Shown: positions 53,491 to 64,000 of the stretch, piece by piece | Layout: each line of letters starts with the position of its first letter | Position numbering within the stretch: the stretch's first letter is position 1 | NCBI GenBank assembly: GCA_001465935.1 | Contig: LNKV01000020.1 | Span: 875,252 to 939,251 of the forward strand | DNA from: Clarireedia homoeocarpa | Lineage: Eukaryota > Ascomycota > Leotiomycetes > Helotiales > Rutstroemiaceae | Reading direction: 5' to 3' | DNA: 64,000 bases | Notes under the pieces: model-generated | The model's input: only the letters and a program-made list of their open reading frames with translations | Databases searched by the model: none | Told to the model about the DNA's origin: nothing | Translations under genes and position numbers: made by a program

Positions 53491-54269
53491 AGGAAATTTG
53501 GTTGCTTTTTGGTGATGGGATTTTGAATTGCATTTTGGATTGCATTTTACTCACAGTCATTTTAACGACCGTTGAAGTTGTCTTTCGTTGAAGGAAAAGA
53601 AAAGTTCTTTGCGTCGTTCCTTTCCTATCTGGTTATTCAACTCTTGGCACTGGCCATCGACCAGAGACATTCTTTCCAAGTTCTTGCCATCTTATTCTTC
53701 CTCCGTCTCGTAGCGACGAGATCTTGTACCCTGTTTTTCTTACAACCCATCTCTTCCGAACGATGCACCGTTCATTCAGTACATTCCTTTTTCACAACAA
53801 GACTGGTCTCGTACCAGTAATAGTGTAATCTAGACACGCGATACTGGATGCACAAGAGCAAGAGTGAAGCTGAAATGCTTGCGCTATGTTCGTGGAGCTG
53901 GTTGGAATGCATAGATATGTTATCACTTGGAGATGGATGGTGGCAGAGGAATGGTTACGCTTCGCAGCCGTTACATTCTCTCACAAATGAAGAAAGCATG
54001 ATTTTGAATTGTTGTGTTTGTGTTTGTGTTTGTATCTGTCTTGGTAGTGAGAAGGTGTGAAAGAGGAATTGAAAGTAATGTGTTGAAGAATACTTCGGCT
54101 CAAGACCTGTACAGCATTAGGTTTCGTGGTCAAGTAATACACACAATCAAGATATAAATGAACCAGTAGAAAAACAATCCAATGTTTTAATTCGGCAAAA
54201 CTCCAAATCGATAAATCAGTAAACCCAAACCCATGTTTGAAGCAGATTAAAGCACCACGTGAGAAATCA
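53491..54269. other. Convergent intergenic region
   Basis: About 780 bp between the aldolase stop and the lysine-rich gene stop. T-rich 3' flank; GTGTTT repeats near 54015-54035. No gene seen. Confidence 0.6.
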
Positions 54270-56919
54270 TCAGACAGCCCTCCTCTTCTCAGCTAAACTC
54301 GCTTTTCTAACCGCCTCAAAAGCCACATCATCTTCCGCCCTCTCAGCACCATACCCAGCCCAATCATCCACCGTCCAATCACCATACAATTTCCTCCACC
54401 GCTCCACCAACTTCTTCGTCTTCCCATCCTGTTTCTTCTTCTTCTTCTTCTTCCCCTCCTCCTCTATCCCAATCCTCCGCTCGAACGCAAACACCTCCTC
54501 AAACCCTTCTAGCATCTCCCTTAGCGCAGCCACCAACTTAAACTCCTCCTGGAATCTTTCCCCCGCCTCAGCAGCCGTCTTTCCCCTCCTATTTTCCATC
54601 TGCTCTGTTGTTATATCAATCACAGTCAGATGTTCCATCACCGCCGTCTTCAAACTCTGCTTCATTTTCTGTCTAGCGACGTCCACTTGCACGACATATT
54701 TCGTTCCGTAGACATGTTGTAGTTGCAGATTCCGCAGCATTATCATAGCCGTATAGTATTTCTTGAATTCGCAAAGCGCGTCACTTGCACCGGGTATCCT
54801 TTTCCTTTCTATAGCGGCGGCTTTCGAGACGGCGCGTTCGATACTTGCTTCGAATGCGCGCTGTATGGTCTCTTGGATCGCGGTTCGTCGACGTGTGACT
54901 TTGGGATCTGCGCGGAGAGGAGCAGATGTTTTGCGCAGTCTGAGTTCGTTGGCGTGATCCATTGCACTGGTGAGGTTTTGCAGGTCGGTGATTAGATCTC
55001 TACTGGTGCGGTTGAGGACGTTCATGGCGAGACGGGAGGCGCTCGCGAGATGTCGGTTAAGTTCTGAAGATGTGGTTTTCTCCTGTGGTGTGGCCGTAAA
55101 TGGGGGTGAAGGGAGAGCTTGGATTTGTCCGATTCTAGAGACTTCTGGTGGACCAGGCATGGTGTTGACTGCGGCTAGTTTTGGACGGGTCTCAGCAGGC
55201 ATAGGGGAGTAGCGGGATGGAGCGCGTGATGTGCGTCGAGATTTGCGAAGAGTAAGATGTTCCGGGAGCGTTACTGCGTCTATGATTAGCAGATGCCGTT
55301 TTGGGCTTTGTCCAAACTCACCAAGCGGGCTACGGTTGGTACAGTTAGGTAATCTTCTTACCTCTTTTAGTCTGAGTTGTGCCCTTAGTTACAGGGATAG
55401 GCTTCGGCGTTGATGATGCAGGTGCTTTCTTCAGGGGTTTAGCTTTTGGAGGGTTTTGGTTGATGGGATGATTAGGACCAAGCATGAAGGTCGAAGTAGC
55501 TCTGGTTTTTCTATCATCCGGGGCTGAATCTGCAGCAGCTTCCTCTTGTTGCGACTTTCTCGCAGCATTTGTTGGACCACTCTTATTTTGGGTGGCTTTG
55601 CGAGCAGCTTTCTTCGCGACAGGTTTCTTAAAGATCCCGTTCTTTGCGGCCTTCTTTTTCCTGTATCTTAATCTATTCTGGTCGAGTAAGGCCTCTACTT
55701 CCCACGCTTCGATCCGATTAAGTGCCTGCAGCCATCCGCCCTCCTCAACGTTGATGTTTCCATCTTTGTCTGTAATAGATATTCCAATTCTGTCTTCAGA
55801 TAGACCCTTTTCCCTTTCATTTTTTTGTTGCCCTCCCTCTAGCGGAGTGAAGACTATGGTGGTTGTTTTCAAAATTCGCCCTCCAGGCACGAGCATAGAC
55901 TTCTCCCTTGTCATTTTGCTTTCTCTGATGCCAAGCTCAGGAGCTTGGGGAACAGCAAGCGCAGCGTCAGTTGTTGGGTTTGTACTTGTACCCGCAACGT
56001 CGTCTGCGGGTGATGTCGTTCCAAAGTCGACAGGGATATTATAGTTATAATTGTAACCAGGTGGATTTGATAGAGAAGACCAAGGCACGGGATTTGGGAA
56101 GTTCGACCGAGTGCCGAAACCCTGTGCGAAAGAGTTATCAGTGCTGGTGGGTTGATACCCTCCCAACAGAGAATCATGTGTCTGACCCAAATAACCAGGC
56201 TGTGGAGCTTGCATCCAAGGTGTACTGTATTGCTGAGGTGAGAACCAGGAATTTGAGTTACCCGGATAAGGGTATCCGGGCTCGAAAGATGGAAATCCTG
56301 GGGCACTTGGAGAACCAAGTTTGGTGAAGAAATCGGATACATTTTCCGCCGCAATGCTACTAGCGGTGCGGCCTGTGGGTTTTGGTTTTGCCCTCTCTAC
56401 AGAAGATGGAGCTCCAAATCCTGGCTCTCCAGTATTAGATTTGGTTAGAAACCCTGAGGCTCCCCCAAAGCCTGGCGAGTATTTAAATCCCATCGCTTCA
56501 TTAAATCCTGGGGAGGTAGTATCAGTTACACGAGAAACCATACTGCTTGAGCGAGGGTATGGGGTGGAAAGACCGCTCGCCCATTTTGAATAGAGGCTAG
56601 CAGTACTATTTCTTGAGCTCTCGGAAGAAAATGGATTGGGGTACGATGCTTCCTGCCTAACAATCGAGTTTGAAGCCTTTCCACGACTGTTTATTGGGCG
56701 CCTCTCTTCGATTGTTACATGCTTCTCCTCCCGACCCGTGCCAGACTTGGCCGCAGTCTTTCTACTAGGCTTGAGCTTCTTAGCTGGAGCTGTCTTCTTA
56801 GTAGCCTTCTTCGTAACCTTTTTGGTGGGTTTTGGGGACTGGGACACTGCTTCTGGGCCCTTGGCCCTTCGAGGAAGCCGTGTCCTAAGAGAGGTGGCAG
56901 CGCCTTTCTTTGGTGCCAT
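54270..56919 (-). CDS. Uncharacterised lysine-rich, nuclear-looking protein
   Basis: Two exons on the minus strand, 56919-55362 and 55273-54270, joined across an 88-nt intron (donor GTAAGA, branch TGCTAATC, acceptor CGCAG), for 853 residues. Each exon also looks like a separate gene, but phases fit exactly (AGA-G then TA) and the joint reads TQTKRVTLPEHLTLRKSRRT. Residues 1-70 are Lys/Ala/Pro-rich like linker histone tails (PTKKVTKKATKKTAPAKKLK). A long Pro/Gly/Ser/Tyr-rich low-complexity part follows (SPGFGGASGF, YPYPGNSNSWFSPQQYSTPW). A short folded block is SEDRIGISITDKDGNINVEE, then LNRIEAWEVEALLDQNRLRY, and more KKAAKN-type basic stretches. The C-terminal 250 residues are helical (LNRHLASASRLAMNVLNRT, SDALCEFKKYYTAMIMLRNL) with a KKKKKKK run. 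I do not recognise the family. Confidence 0.72.
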
Positions 56920-57810
56920 GTTGATACAGAATTGTCAGGAGCTTTGAGATTATTGAGATGTAGAGGCGTTGAAGAAGCGACGCAGAAGAATTATTGAATG
57001 ATGCGCTGATAATACCGAAAGATCAAACAAAGAGACCTTTAGCATGCCTTTGCCCTTGATCGAAAACGTGTACATTCTGAAGGAATATAAACAAAGCATT
57101 TGTGTAAAACAGATTGATTAGATGCATTTGTCGATGGTTGCACCGACGAATAAAGAAAGGATATACTGTAGCTTAACGAATATGGCTGAGATTCTTAAAG
57201 AAGATACCGATTCTTCGTGACTATCGAAGAATCTAGGTTTCCCTCGCGCCGTGGTTCTTCAAAGAGAGACAATCCTCGCCAAAGTTGTGTGGATCACCAG
57301 CTTGATGCATATTTCATCATACAATATGACCGTACTGAGTACTCACGATGTGAAAGGGCGCGAAGCACACGATGAGGTTCATAAGCAAGAAAAGCAAGGA
57401 GGTTCCGGACGGGCCGAGTAGGACAAGTGGGGAAACCTTACCTTATGCTCAAGCTACGTGCATATAAAAACAAGCTTTCATGGCCAGTCAAAATATCCCG
57501 GTGACAGTCCTCCGTCAGGATAACTGCAATATCGCCAGGCAACGAAGCACATCCATCCCTACGGAATGTCACTACAATCGATAAGCTTGCGCGTCGCGTG
57601 TAAGTTATCAAATGCGGATTTTACGGAACCCCTTAAGATGGCATAGGGTTAGGGTTGCACGCCCTTCCTTCGACACCATCATGATCGACAGTCATATTCT
57701 ACGAAGGTGGGTAGGTAGCTTGTTATATCCAACCCACACCGCCCACATCTACGAACAATAGCTGCCCACAAGGGAAAATACCCTCAAGACGAAGCAGCAA
57801 ACCCGGGCCT
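56920..57810. promoter_or_regulatory. Divergent promoter region with a telomere-like box
   Basis: About 890 bp between the start codons of the lysine-rich protein and the MFS transporter. At 57644-57656 it reads TAGGGTTAGGGTT, two TTAGGG units in tandem, the telobox motif bound by Myb/TRF-like factors in several eukaryotes. It is 155 bp before the MFS start codon. No gene is seen here. Confidence 0.55.
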
Positions 57811-59483
57811 ATGACAATGGCATCTCGAGCTCTTTCAAAAGTTCTTTCGGAGCTGGGTCTCGTATCCCTCTACCACTCCTCGCGCGACACCAAGCTTCTC
57901 TGTCTCCAGCGTTTCACCCGCATGTTCGCATACGGCGCCTCAACCCTGATTCTCGTCGTCTATCTTTCCGCGCTACATGTCTCCAAGACGAAGATTGGCC
58001 TCTTCATGACCCTGACACTTATGGGCGACACGTTGATATCGTTTTTTTTAACATTATTCGCCGATGCATTGGGACGGAAAAGTATTTTGGCCGTGGGGTC
58101 GCTTTTGATGACGGGTAGCGGGGTGGTTTTTGCGAGCTGTGGGAATTACTGGGCGTTACTTGCCGCGGCGGTATTGGGAGTTGTTAGTCCTAGGTACGAA
58201 TGTTTGGCTATGTCTATTACCCTCAGATTCATTTTCTTGGATATCAGCTTGTGCATTGGAAATGATACCGCTGGCTAATATGTGTCGTAAATAAAGTGGA
58301 AATGAAATCGGACCATTCCGAGCAATCGAAGAATCAACCCTCGCACAACTCACACCTGTAGCGAATCGCAGCGACATATATGCATGGTATTCGCTGCTAG
58401 GTGTTTGTGGTCAAGCTTTGGGGCTGATAGTTTGTGGGTGGGTCGTCAACTATCTTCGACTTACTTTGGGCTGGGAGGATATCGCTGCATATAGAGCTAT
58501 TTTCTGGGGATATGCATTGTTTGGATTCGCCAAATTCGTGCTATCTGTAGTACTTAGTCATGCCGTTGAGGCTGAGAAGAAGCAGGTGCCAATCGAGAAC
58601 TCGGACACGGCTCCTTTGCTCGGAGAAGGGGCAGAGGATGTAATGCCCAAGAAGAGCTTCCTCAGATCGAAGCTTCCTGATATCAGCAAGGAGAGCAGAC
58701 TTATCGTGCTGGATCTATGTCTCTTGATGGGACTTGACTCGTTCGCATCAGGACTTGTTACTCCGTGAGTTCAAATTAGGAGTTGATGATTTACTTCGCC
58801 TAACACTTTTTTTCTAGCTCCTGGGTAACATATTTCTTCCACGAAAAATTCAATCTTGAAGAAGGAAAATTAGGATCGCTATTCTTCACAGGAAGCATAA
58901 TTTCAGCACTCTCAATGCTAGTCGCATCATCCATAGCAAAACGTCTCGGCAACGTCAAAGTAAGCCACTCCTATCCGTCCAACCATCTCGCACTTCCAGT
59001 GTCTAACTAATCACCTTCTCACAGACAATGGTATTCACGCACCTCCCCTCATCCATCTTCCTCTCCCTCATTCCCCTCCCGCACACCCTCCTCCCCTCTA
59101 TGACATTCCTCCTCCTCCGGTACTCCACCTCCTCAATGGACCAAGCCCCGCGCATCGCCTTTATCGCCTCCGTCGTGCACGCACACGAGCGCACCGCCAT
59201 CATGGGCTTCCTCAACGTCGTGAAGACGTTTGCGCAATCGCTCGCCCCCGTCATCACCGGTGTGCTGGTCGGGAACCATCTTTTCTGGGTGGTGTTTGTC
59301 TCGGCGGGGGCGTTGAAAGCAACGTATGATTTGGGAATTTTGGCTACGTTTGCGGGGCACAAGACGCATGATGATAAGGCTGAGGAGGAGAGGATGGAGG
59401 AGGAGAGGATGGAGGAGGAGAGGAGGAGGATAAGTACGACGACGACGACGACAAGAGCTATTGAGGATGATGCTGAGAGATAG
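57811..59483 (+). CDS. Major facilitator superfamily transporter
   Basis: Four exons: 57811-58193, 58297-58764, 58818-58959 and 59025-59483, for 483 residues. About twelve hydrophobic segments are visible, for example MFAYGASTLILVVYLSALHV, GLFMTLTLMGDTLISFFLTL, AVGSLLMTGSGVVFASCGNY, LLGVCGQALGLIVCGWVVNY and GSLFFTGSIISALSMLVASS. The MFS loop 2-3 motif is FADALGRKSI. RAIEESTLAQLTP and the loop before the second half (VEAEKKQVPIENSDTAPLLG) are cytosolic in prediction. The first ATG is used; ATG at the third codon is equally possible. The C-terminal tail holds two repeated EEERMEE units and a Thr run, the result of a GA-rich repeat. Substrate unknown; the family is seen in fungi as uncharacterised membrane proteins. 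Confidence 0.88.
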
Positions 59484-60125
59484 GTAAGCAAGGGGCCTTG
59501 GTTAGGAGGAATGGCGTTATAGATGATACCATCCGCGAACGATCTTACGAAATATCTAGCCGAGAAATTCAGCTCACATTAACCAATATCAAGCATCCAT
59601 TTGCGGCAAGAATTTGAGTTTTCAGGAGAAGGAAAGGCGTGATAGCTCGTTTGGCTGGGGGCCGGTTGGTCTGATGAATCAGGAAGTGATCAATTTAAGT
59701 TGTGGCATGCTATGTATATTGGTGGTATAGTATATAGACAGACAAGAGAAAAAAAAAACTTTTCTTTTCCATAGCCAACAAACGAAAGAGAAGAAAAAAA
59801 AACCCAAATGAATAGTATTCCTCCCTGTTTACCGGTAGTAAAATCTACATCCGATCCTAAACCAGCGAAGCCCAACCAAACCAACCCAACCCAAACCAAA
59901 TCCTCTTCATTCACAACCATATCGTCAAAGCCGAAGAAACAAAAGAAATCATCTTAACAAGTTCCTCATTTCGTTTCAGTCATCATAGGTCGTCGTCGCC
60001 GTCGTCGTCAAATACCCATCCATCCATCACCCCATTACCCTAATCCGACCCGACCCAACCCAGCCCAGCCCAACCCATTCCATTCATGGATTCATCACAC
60101 ATCCCACAGGACTCAAACCAAAACC
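59484..60125. other. Convergent spacer with pyrimidine and CCCAA repeats
   Basis: About 640 bp between the MFS stop and the Zn2Cys6 stop. Contains AACCAAACC/CCCAACCC tracts near 59865-59900 and 60040-60075 and CGTCGTCGT near 59990. No gene seen. Confidence 0.6.
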
Positions 60126-62593
60126 TCAATAATCGTCCTCCACAAACCTTGGCTGCGCTATCATATACTCCTCATACCCGCCCCTACTATCCGTACTGCT
60201 GCTCACACTCGTACTCGGACTCACCAGCCCGCTGTGTATACCCACACTATCATCGCTGTTGGCGGTGCCGTTCTTGACTGCATTTCCATTGCCGTTCATC
60301 CCCCCCACAAAACCATCCTCCCTTCTCCTTCCCTCGATACTGAACCCCGTGCCTACGCTAACCGGCAGACTCCCCGCCGCAAACGTCCTCCGCCCTTGCA
60401 TCGCAGTCCCCCCCACAGCACCCAACCCATCGCCCTCACTCGCCACCCTGCTCAACGCCGGCTTCTCTGGTAGCCCCTTCAACAACCCCGTACTCGTATC
60501 CAGCATGCCCATCGCAAAGCGCGTCAGTCCTCCACTCCCACTCCCACTCTTACAACTGACCCCCAACGTCCACCTGTACTCTCCCAAGCGTCTGCGATAC
60601 CAATCGGCCTCTTCTCTCCCCGGTGCTGTCGCCCACAATAAACTCCCAAAGGTGCCGATGAGCGCAAAATTTGTTTTCGAGGCGAAATACCAGAAGGCAC
60701 GGAGGTGGGAGGTCGTCAGACGGTTGACGAAGTCCATGGCGGAGATAAGACGCGTCTTGGCGGCGGAGCGGCAGATGTGGTGGACGTAAGGTTCGAGGGG
60801 GGGCGGGGAAGAGGGGTGATGGTGCGTGGTTTCGGTTTTGATATGTGTGGTGGTGGAGGAGTTTAAGGGGGTTGGGGCAAGGGAACGGATGATGCGGCGG
60901 TGGAGGGTGATTTCGGTGGCGAAGTAGGCGAGGTGCAGGAAGCCGGTGGAGGAGAGGCGTTCTTTAGTGGAGTGGGGTGAAGAGGGGGGCGCGGGCGCGT
61001 CCATGCGAAGACAGGAGGGGAGCGCGGAGTACCAGTCTTTGAGCTTTAGTTGGACTGGCTTCGCCAGTTGCAGAACGAGATGCGTGCCCTGTGCCCCGGC
61101 GGCCGCGACGCTGGACATAGCGGAAAGGGTGTAAAAGGTATCGAGGACTTCGGAGAGGATCTGCGAGAGGATGATCATTTGTGTGAAGAGGAGACGACCG
61201 CGTTCATATTCGGCGCTTTCTTCGTTGTTGGATTCGTCATGTTCGATATCTGGAAAATCGTTGGGGGAGAGAGGGAGTACAGCCCAGTTTGTCGCAAAGA
61301 TGTGGGATGGTCGGCCGTGAACCAGTGCTCCCCATTTATCCTGCATGTATAGGGCCCAGGCGAGACGTTTGCGCAATCCGCGTTCCCATGGTGGGATCTT
61401 CCATTTCGAGCAATCGAGATGGAGACCGAGTTCTTGAGAAATGGCTACGAGTTGTGCGGTGGGTGCCCATTGGTCGCCTTCGGGTGCTTGGGAAAGGAGG
61501 AGACCGGCTTGTACTGTTGATAGCTTAGGTCTATACATCGCATCCGACAGTGTCACTCTCGCTAACCGTTCCAGCTCTTTAACATCGGGTCTAGGTAAAT
61601 TAGAGAGCTCATTGCTATGTTCCCACCAATTAATCGCGAGAATATAAACAGCTGCTAGAAGAGGTGGCGAAAATTCCCGGTATGATCGATTGTACGCCTC
61701 GAGAAATACATTTTTCTGGAGGATAGGGAAATTCGGATGGATGATGCGGAAATAGAGATCCAGTAGTATCGGGCCATGTGGTGCCACGAGATCTTCTATC
61801 GCGTCTACATCATCAATTTGATGCTCGTGACCGGGAGTCGTATAATCCGGGAGCAATAAAAATGTATCTACATCACTGACTTTTCGCAATGTTCCTCTCG
61901 ACAACAAACTCTCATCTTGAGGGTCGAATGGAGAAAGATCGATAAGAGACGGCTCGAAGTCCGTAGTTGGTCCAATATACTGACTGTATCGATCATGTTG
62001 GAGACCCAGGGTCCTTTTTAGCAGGGTAGGTCCGCCGATGTTGGCCATGTCTTCAGTTAATGAGTTTGTGGCTCCCGCACTCGATATACCCGATTCAGCG
62101 GTTCTGTTTCTTCTATCAAAGGTTCTGTCTGGAGATCTTCTCATGGTTAGCAGTCAGCCTCTCGATCAAAGGTATTGAAAGATTCCTGCCCCAAAGGGAA
62201 GTGGTGGAGGATGCGAGGGTGGAGGACTGCATACCTTCTCTTGGCGAGAGATTCCTCCTTACCCTCCATATTCAACTTCCTTTTCCTTGGCTGCGGACTT
62301 TGTACAAATGTACATTCTTGAGAATGGAATTGACATAAAACACAAGTGTTTTGTCCCTCATGGATCACACATTTACTTTTCCTCCTTCTACAGGCATCAC
62401 AAGGTCTATCCTTCCGACTCCTGACATTATTTCCAGAATCTATCGACGCCGTGCTACTCATGCTTGCAGAGCCACTCGAAAGATCTCTACCGTTTGCAGG
62501 ATTATTTGGTGTGTCGAGGATGGAGTCCAAATAATGTTTTCTGGAAGCAATTGCAATGGGGGCAGTACGAGCTATAGAAGTTGGGGTCGACAT
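60126..62593 (-). CDS. Zn2Cys6 transcription factor resembling Dal81/TamA
   Basis: Two exons on the minus strand, 62593-62235 and 62139(or 62136)-60126, for 790 or 789 residues. I use ATG 62593 (MSTPTSIARTAPIAIASRKH); the frame is open further upstream but with no domain. The binuclear cluster has Cys65, 68, 75, 84, 87 and 94 in the spacing C-x2-C-x6-C-x8-C-x2-C-x6-C (RPCDACRRRKSKC, CVLCQFHSQEC), followed by a basic stretch (PQPRKRKLN). Exon 2 carries the fungal-specific domain: LDLYFRIIHPNFPILQKNVF, SPPLLAAVYILAINWWEH and GLHLDCSKWKIPPWERGLRK, RLAWALYMQDKWGALVHGRP. The cluster and this middle domain recall Dal81/TamA, a co-activator of nitrogen and amino-acid uptake genes; that naming is from memory. 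The C-terminus is Gly/Ser-rich. Acceptor choice is ambiguous (AG at 62140 or 62137). Confidence 0.85.
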
Positions 62594-64000
62594 GATGTAT
62601 GACCACTGCTCGATCAAGCTCGAGTGGGTCAGTTCTAATTCCAATTCCGTAGGAAGTAATGATTGTACAAAACCAGGCACCGGAAGACTGTGTCTAGACG
62701 GATGACTAGCTCTGGACTGCGCGGTTGGCTCCGCCGAATCTGCAGCTAGAAAGATTGAAATGCGGTTTGTCGTAGCCCCTTTTGCCCCTGTTCCTCGGAG
62801 AAGCGCGAAGGGGGGCCGAAAGTTTGGTAACGTTCGGGAGTGGTCTAGTAAACGGAGAGATGTGTAGAAAATAGCTGCTCGAAAAGGGAAGCCCAGCAAG
62901 AATCGAGATATGGAAATGATATGACTGGCTCTCCCCTCCCCAAACCAGTGCTAGATTTTGCTTATCGAAGGATATCCCCACTCGCGTGCTTGGTCAAATA
63001 TCCTTGACGAAATGTAATCCGGACACTTCAAAGAGCTTATCGGGGTCGAAAGTGGGAAAAGGGTGTGGTGTCGTCTGTCCTGCAATCTGCAATCTGCAAG
63101 AGCCCGGTCTGCTGCTGCAAACTGATGTAGTGCGAGTAGATAAGAAGGCAGGTGGCAGGTGGCAGGAGATAAATCAAGCCACAAAAGCAATTGTGAATTA
63201 ATACTAATGCTGATAAATGTAAGTTAAATCTTTATTCTCTTTTCTTCCTTCCCTCTACTTCTTTGCTCCCACTTTCTCAAAGACTTCGTATGTATTTCGT
63301 ATGGGATTCGGAGGTTGGGGGGGGGCACCGGCCTCAATGACTGTCACTGTTGCATGAACCTGCCAGTGCTTGAAGGAGAATGAGATGATGAATGGTTTTC
63401 CGCGTCATTTGAAGGAGATCCCACGTCCGAAACAATTCAGAGGATAAGCCGTATGTATGGACGGTACTGTATGGTATCTCTCTAACGTGAGTTCGGCTGG
63501 ATGCTCGGCTACGGGGGGGGGGGGCTTCTTAGATCTTCGGAGAGGGGCGTTACTAGTTACTAAGAACAGCAACGACACAGGAACCGTTGATATCGGCCGA
63601 AACGACGGCAAAGAAAGCACAGCGCAAGAAATAGTAGGAAGGTATGATGTGCTTGGTTTCCGGGCTGAGAGTTGCTCTTTAGCTCTTGCTTTCCGCTGGC
63701 AAGTTTTACAACCGGTTTGTTGATGGGTGATGTTTTTGCCGCGAGATAAGGCAGAGTATTTGATACTAGGCTAGGCGTCCAAGACGGCAAGATAGTTGGG
63801 TCGATATCTTTCGGGTTAAACAAAATAAATATTTCAACATAAATCTAGTAATCCGTACCTCGCATCTGCATTGCCGGTACGATGGATGGTCTGGCAAACC
63901 CTTGAGTGATTGGGCCGATAGCAGATAGATTGCTTCCCTGCTAGCCCGCAGTAGTAGGTACTTACATAAGTACTTTGATGTACGAAGGACTGCATATTCG
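62594..64000. other. Upstream region of the Zn2Cys6 gene; no gene seen
   Basis: About 1.4 kb to the window edge. The part to about 63000 should be the promoter and leader of the Zn2Cys6 gene; the frame extending to 62899 has no domain. G runs lie near 63318 and 63513. Short frames beyond have no recognisable content. A gene could begin beyond the right edge. Confidence 0.55.

Overview
The window looks like nuclear DNA of a filamentous ascomycete (Pezizomycotina). Genes carry many short introns (48 to 209 nt) with GTRNGT-type donors and CTRAY branch points. They lie on both strands without operons and encode typical fungal families: a Gcn4/CPC1 bZIP, a Zn2Cys6 factor, a 2EXR protein and a Whi2-like protein. 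Protein similarity as I remember it suggests Leotiomycetes, but that is inference. All exon joins were made by eye. For each spliced model I checked that phases agree and that the total length is a multiple of three.

Layout, left to right: the 3' end of a CPC1/GCN4 bZIP gene (1-452); a microsatellite and minisatellite spacer (about 1.0-2.3 kb); a minus-strand gene with in-frame tandem repeats (2.6-3.8 kb); a WHI2-like phosphatase-activator gene without a recognisable ATG (4.8-6.4 kb); RCD1/CAF40 of CCR4-NOT (7.2-8.5 kb); a Yap-like bZIP gene (9.7-12.3 kb); a spacer with a decayed 17-bp repeat and a doubtful small gene (12.3-15.1 kb); an LYR-motif gene (15.1-16.1 kb); MMS2 and MON2 head to head (16.4-22.7 kb); a stomatin-like mitochondrial protein and a U1-type zinc-finger protein head to head (23.3-25.8 kb); a zinc-free MDR oxidoreductase (26.5-27.6 kb); and HIR1/HIRA with a GC-AG first intron (28.0-31.4 kb).

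The right half is looser. It holds a simple-repeat spacer (31.4-34.1 kb), a LYAR-type nucleolar zinc-finger gene (34.2-35.7 kb), a BEM46-type hydrolase (38.2-39.6 kb), a spacer with two poly-T tracts and a possible MITE (39.6-41.8 kb), a cysteine-rich secreted protein (41.8-42.3 kb), a 2EXR protein (43.2-43.9 kb), an NF-X1/FAP1 protein (45.4-48.7 kb), a 3.6-kb gene-poor stretch, a DapA/HpaI-type aldolase (52.3-53.5 kb), a lysine-rich nuclear-looking protein (54.3-56.9 kb), an MFS transporter (57.8-59.5 kb) and a Zn2Cys6 factor resembling Dal81/TamA (60.1-62.6 kb).

Most genes are housekeeping genes and do not form a biosynthetic cluster, a mating locus or any other recognisable system. I found no clear transposon, tRNA, rRNA or CRISPR. 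The most unusual items are the missing start codon of the WHI2-like gene, its in-frame stop-free intron, the LYR gene without a visible first exon, the GC-AG intron of HIR1, the 10-cysteine secreted protein, the repeat-built minus-strand gene with a perfect palindrome next to its start codon, and the 264-bp inverted-repeat element.
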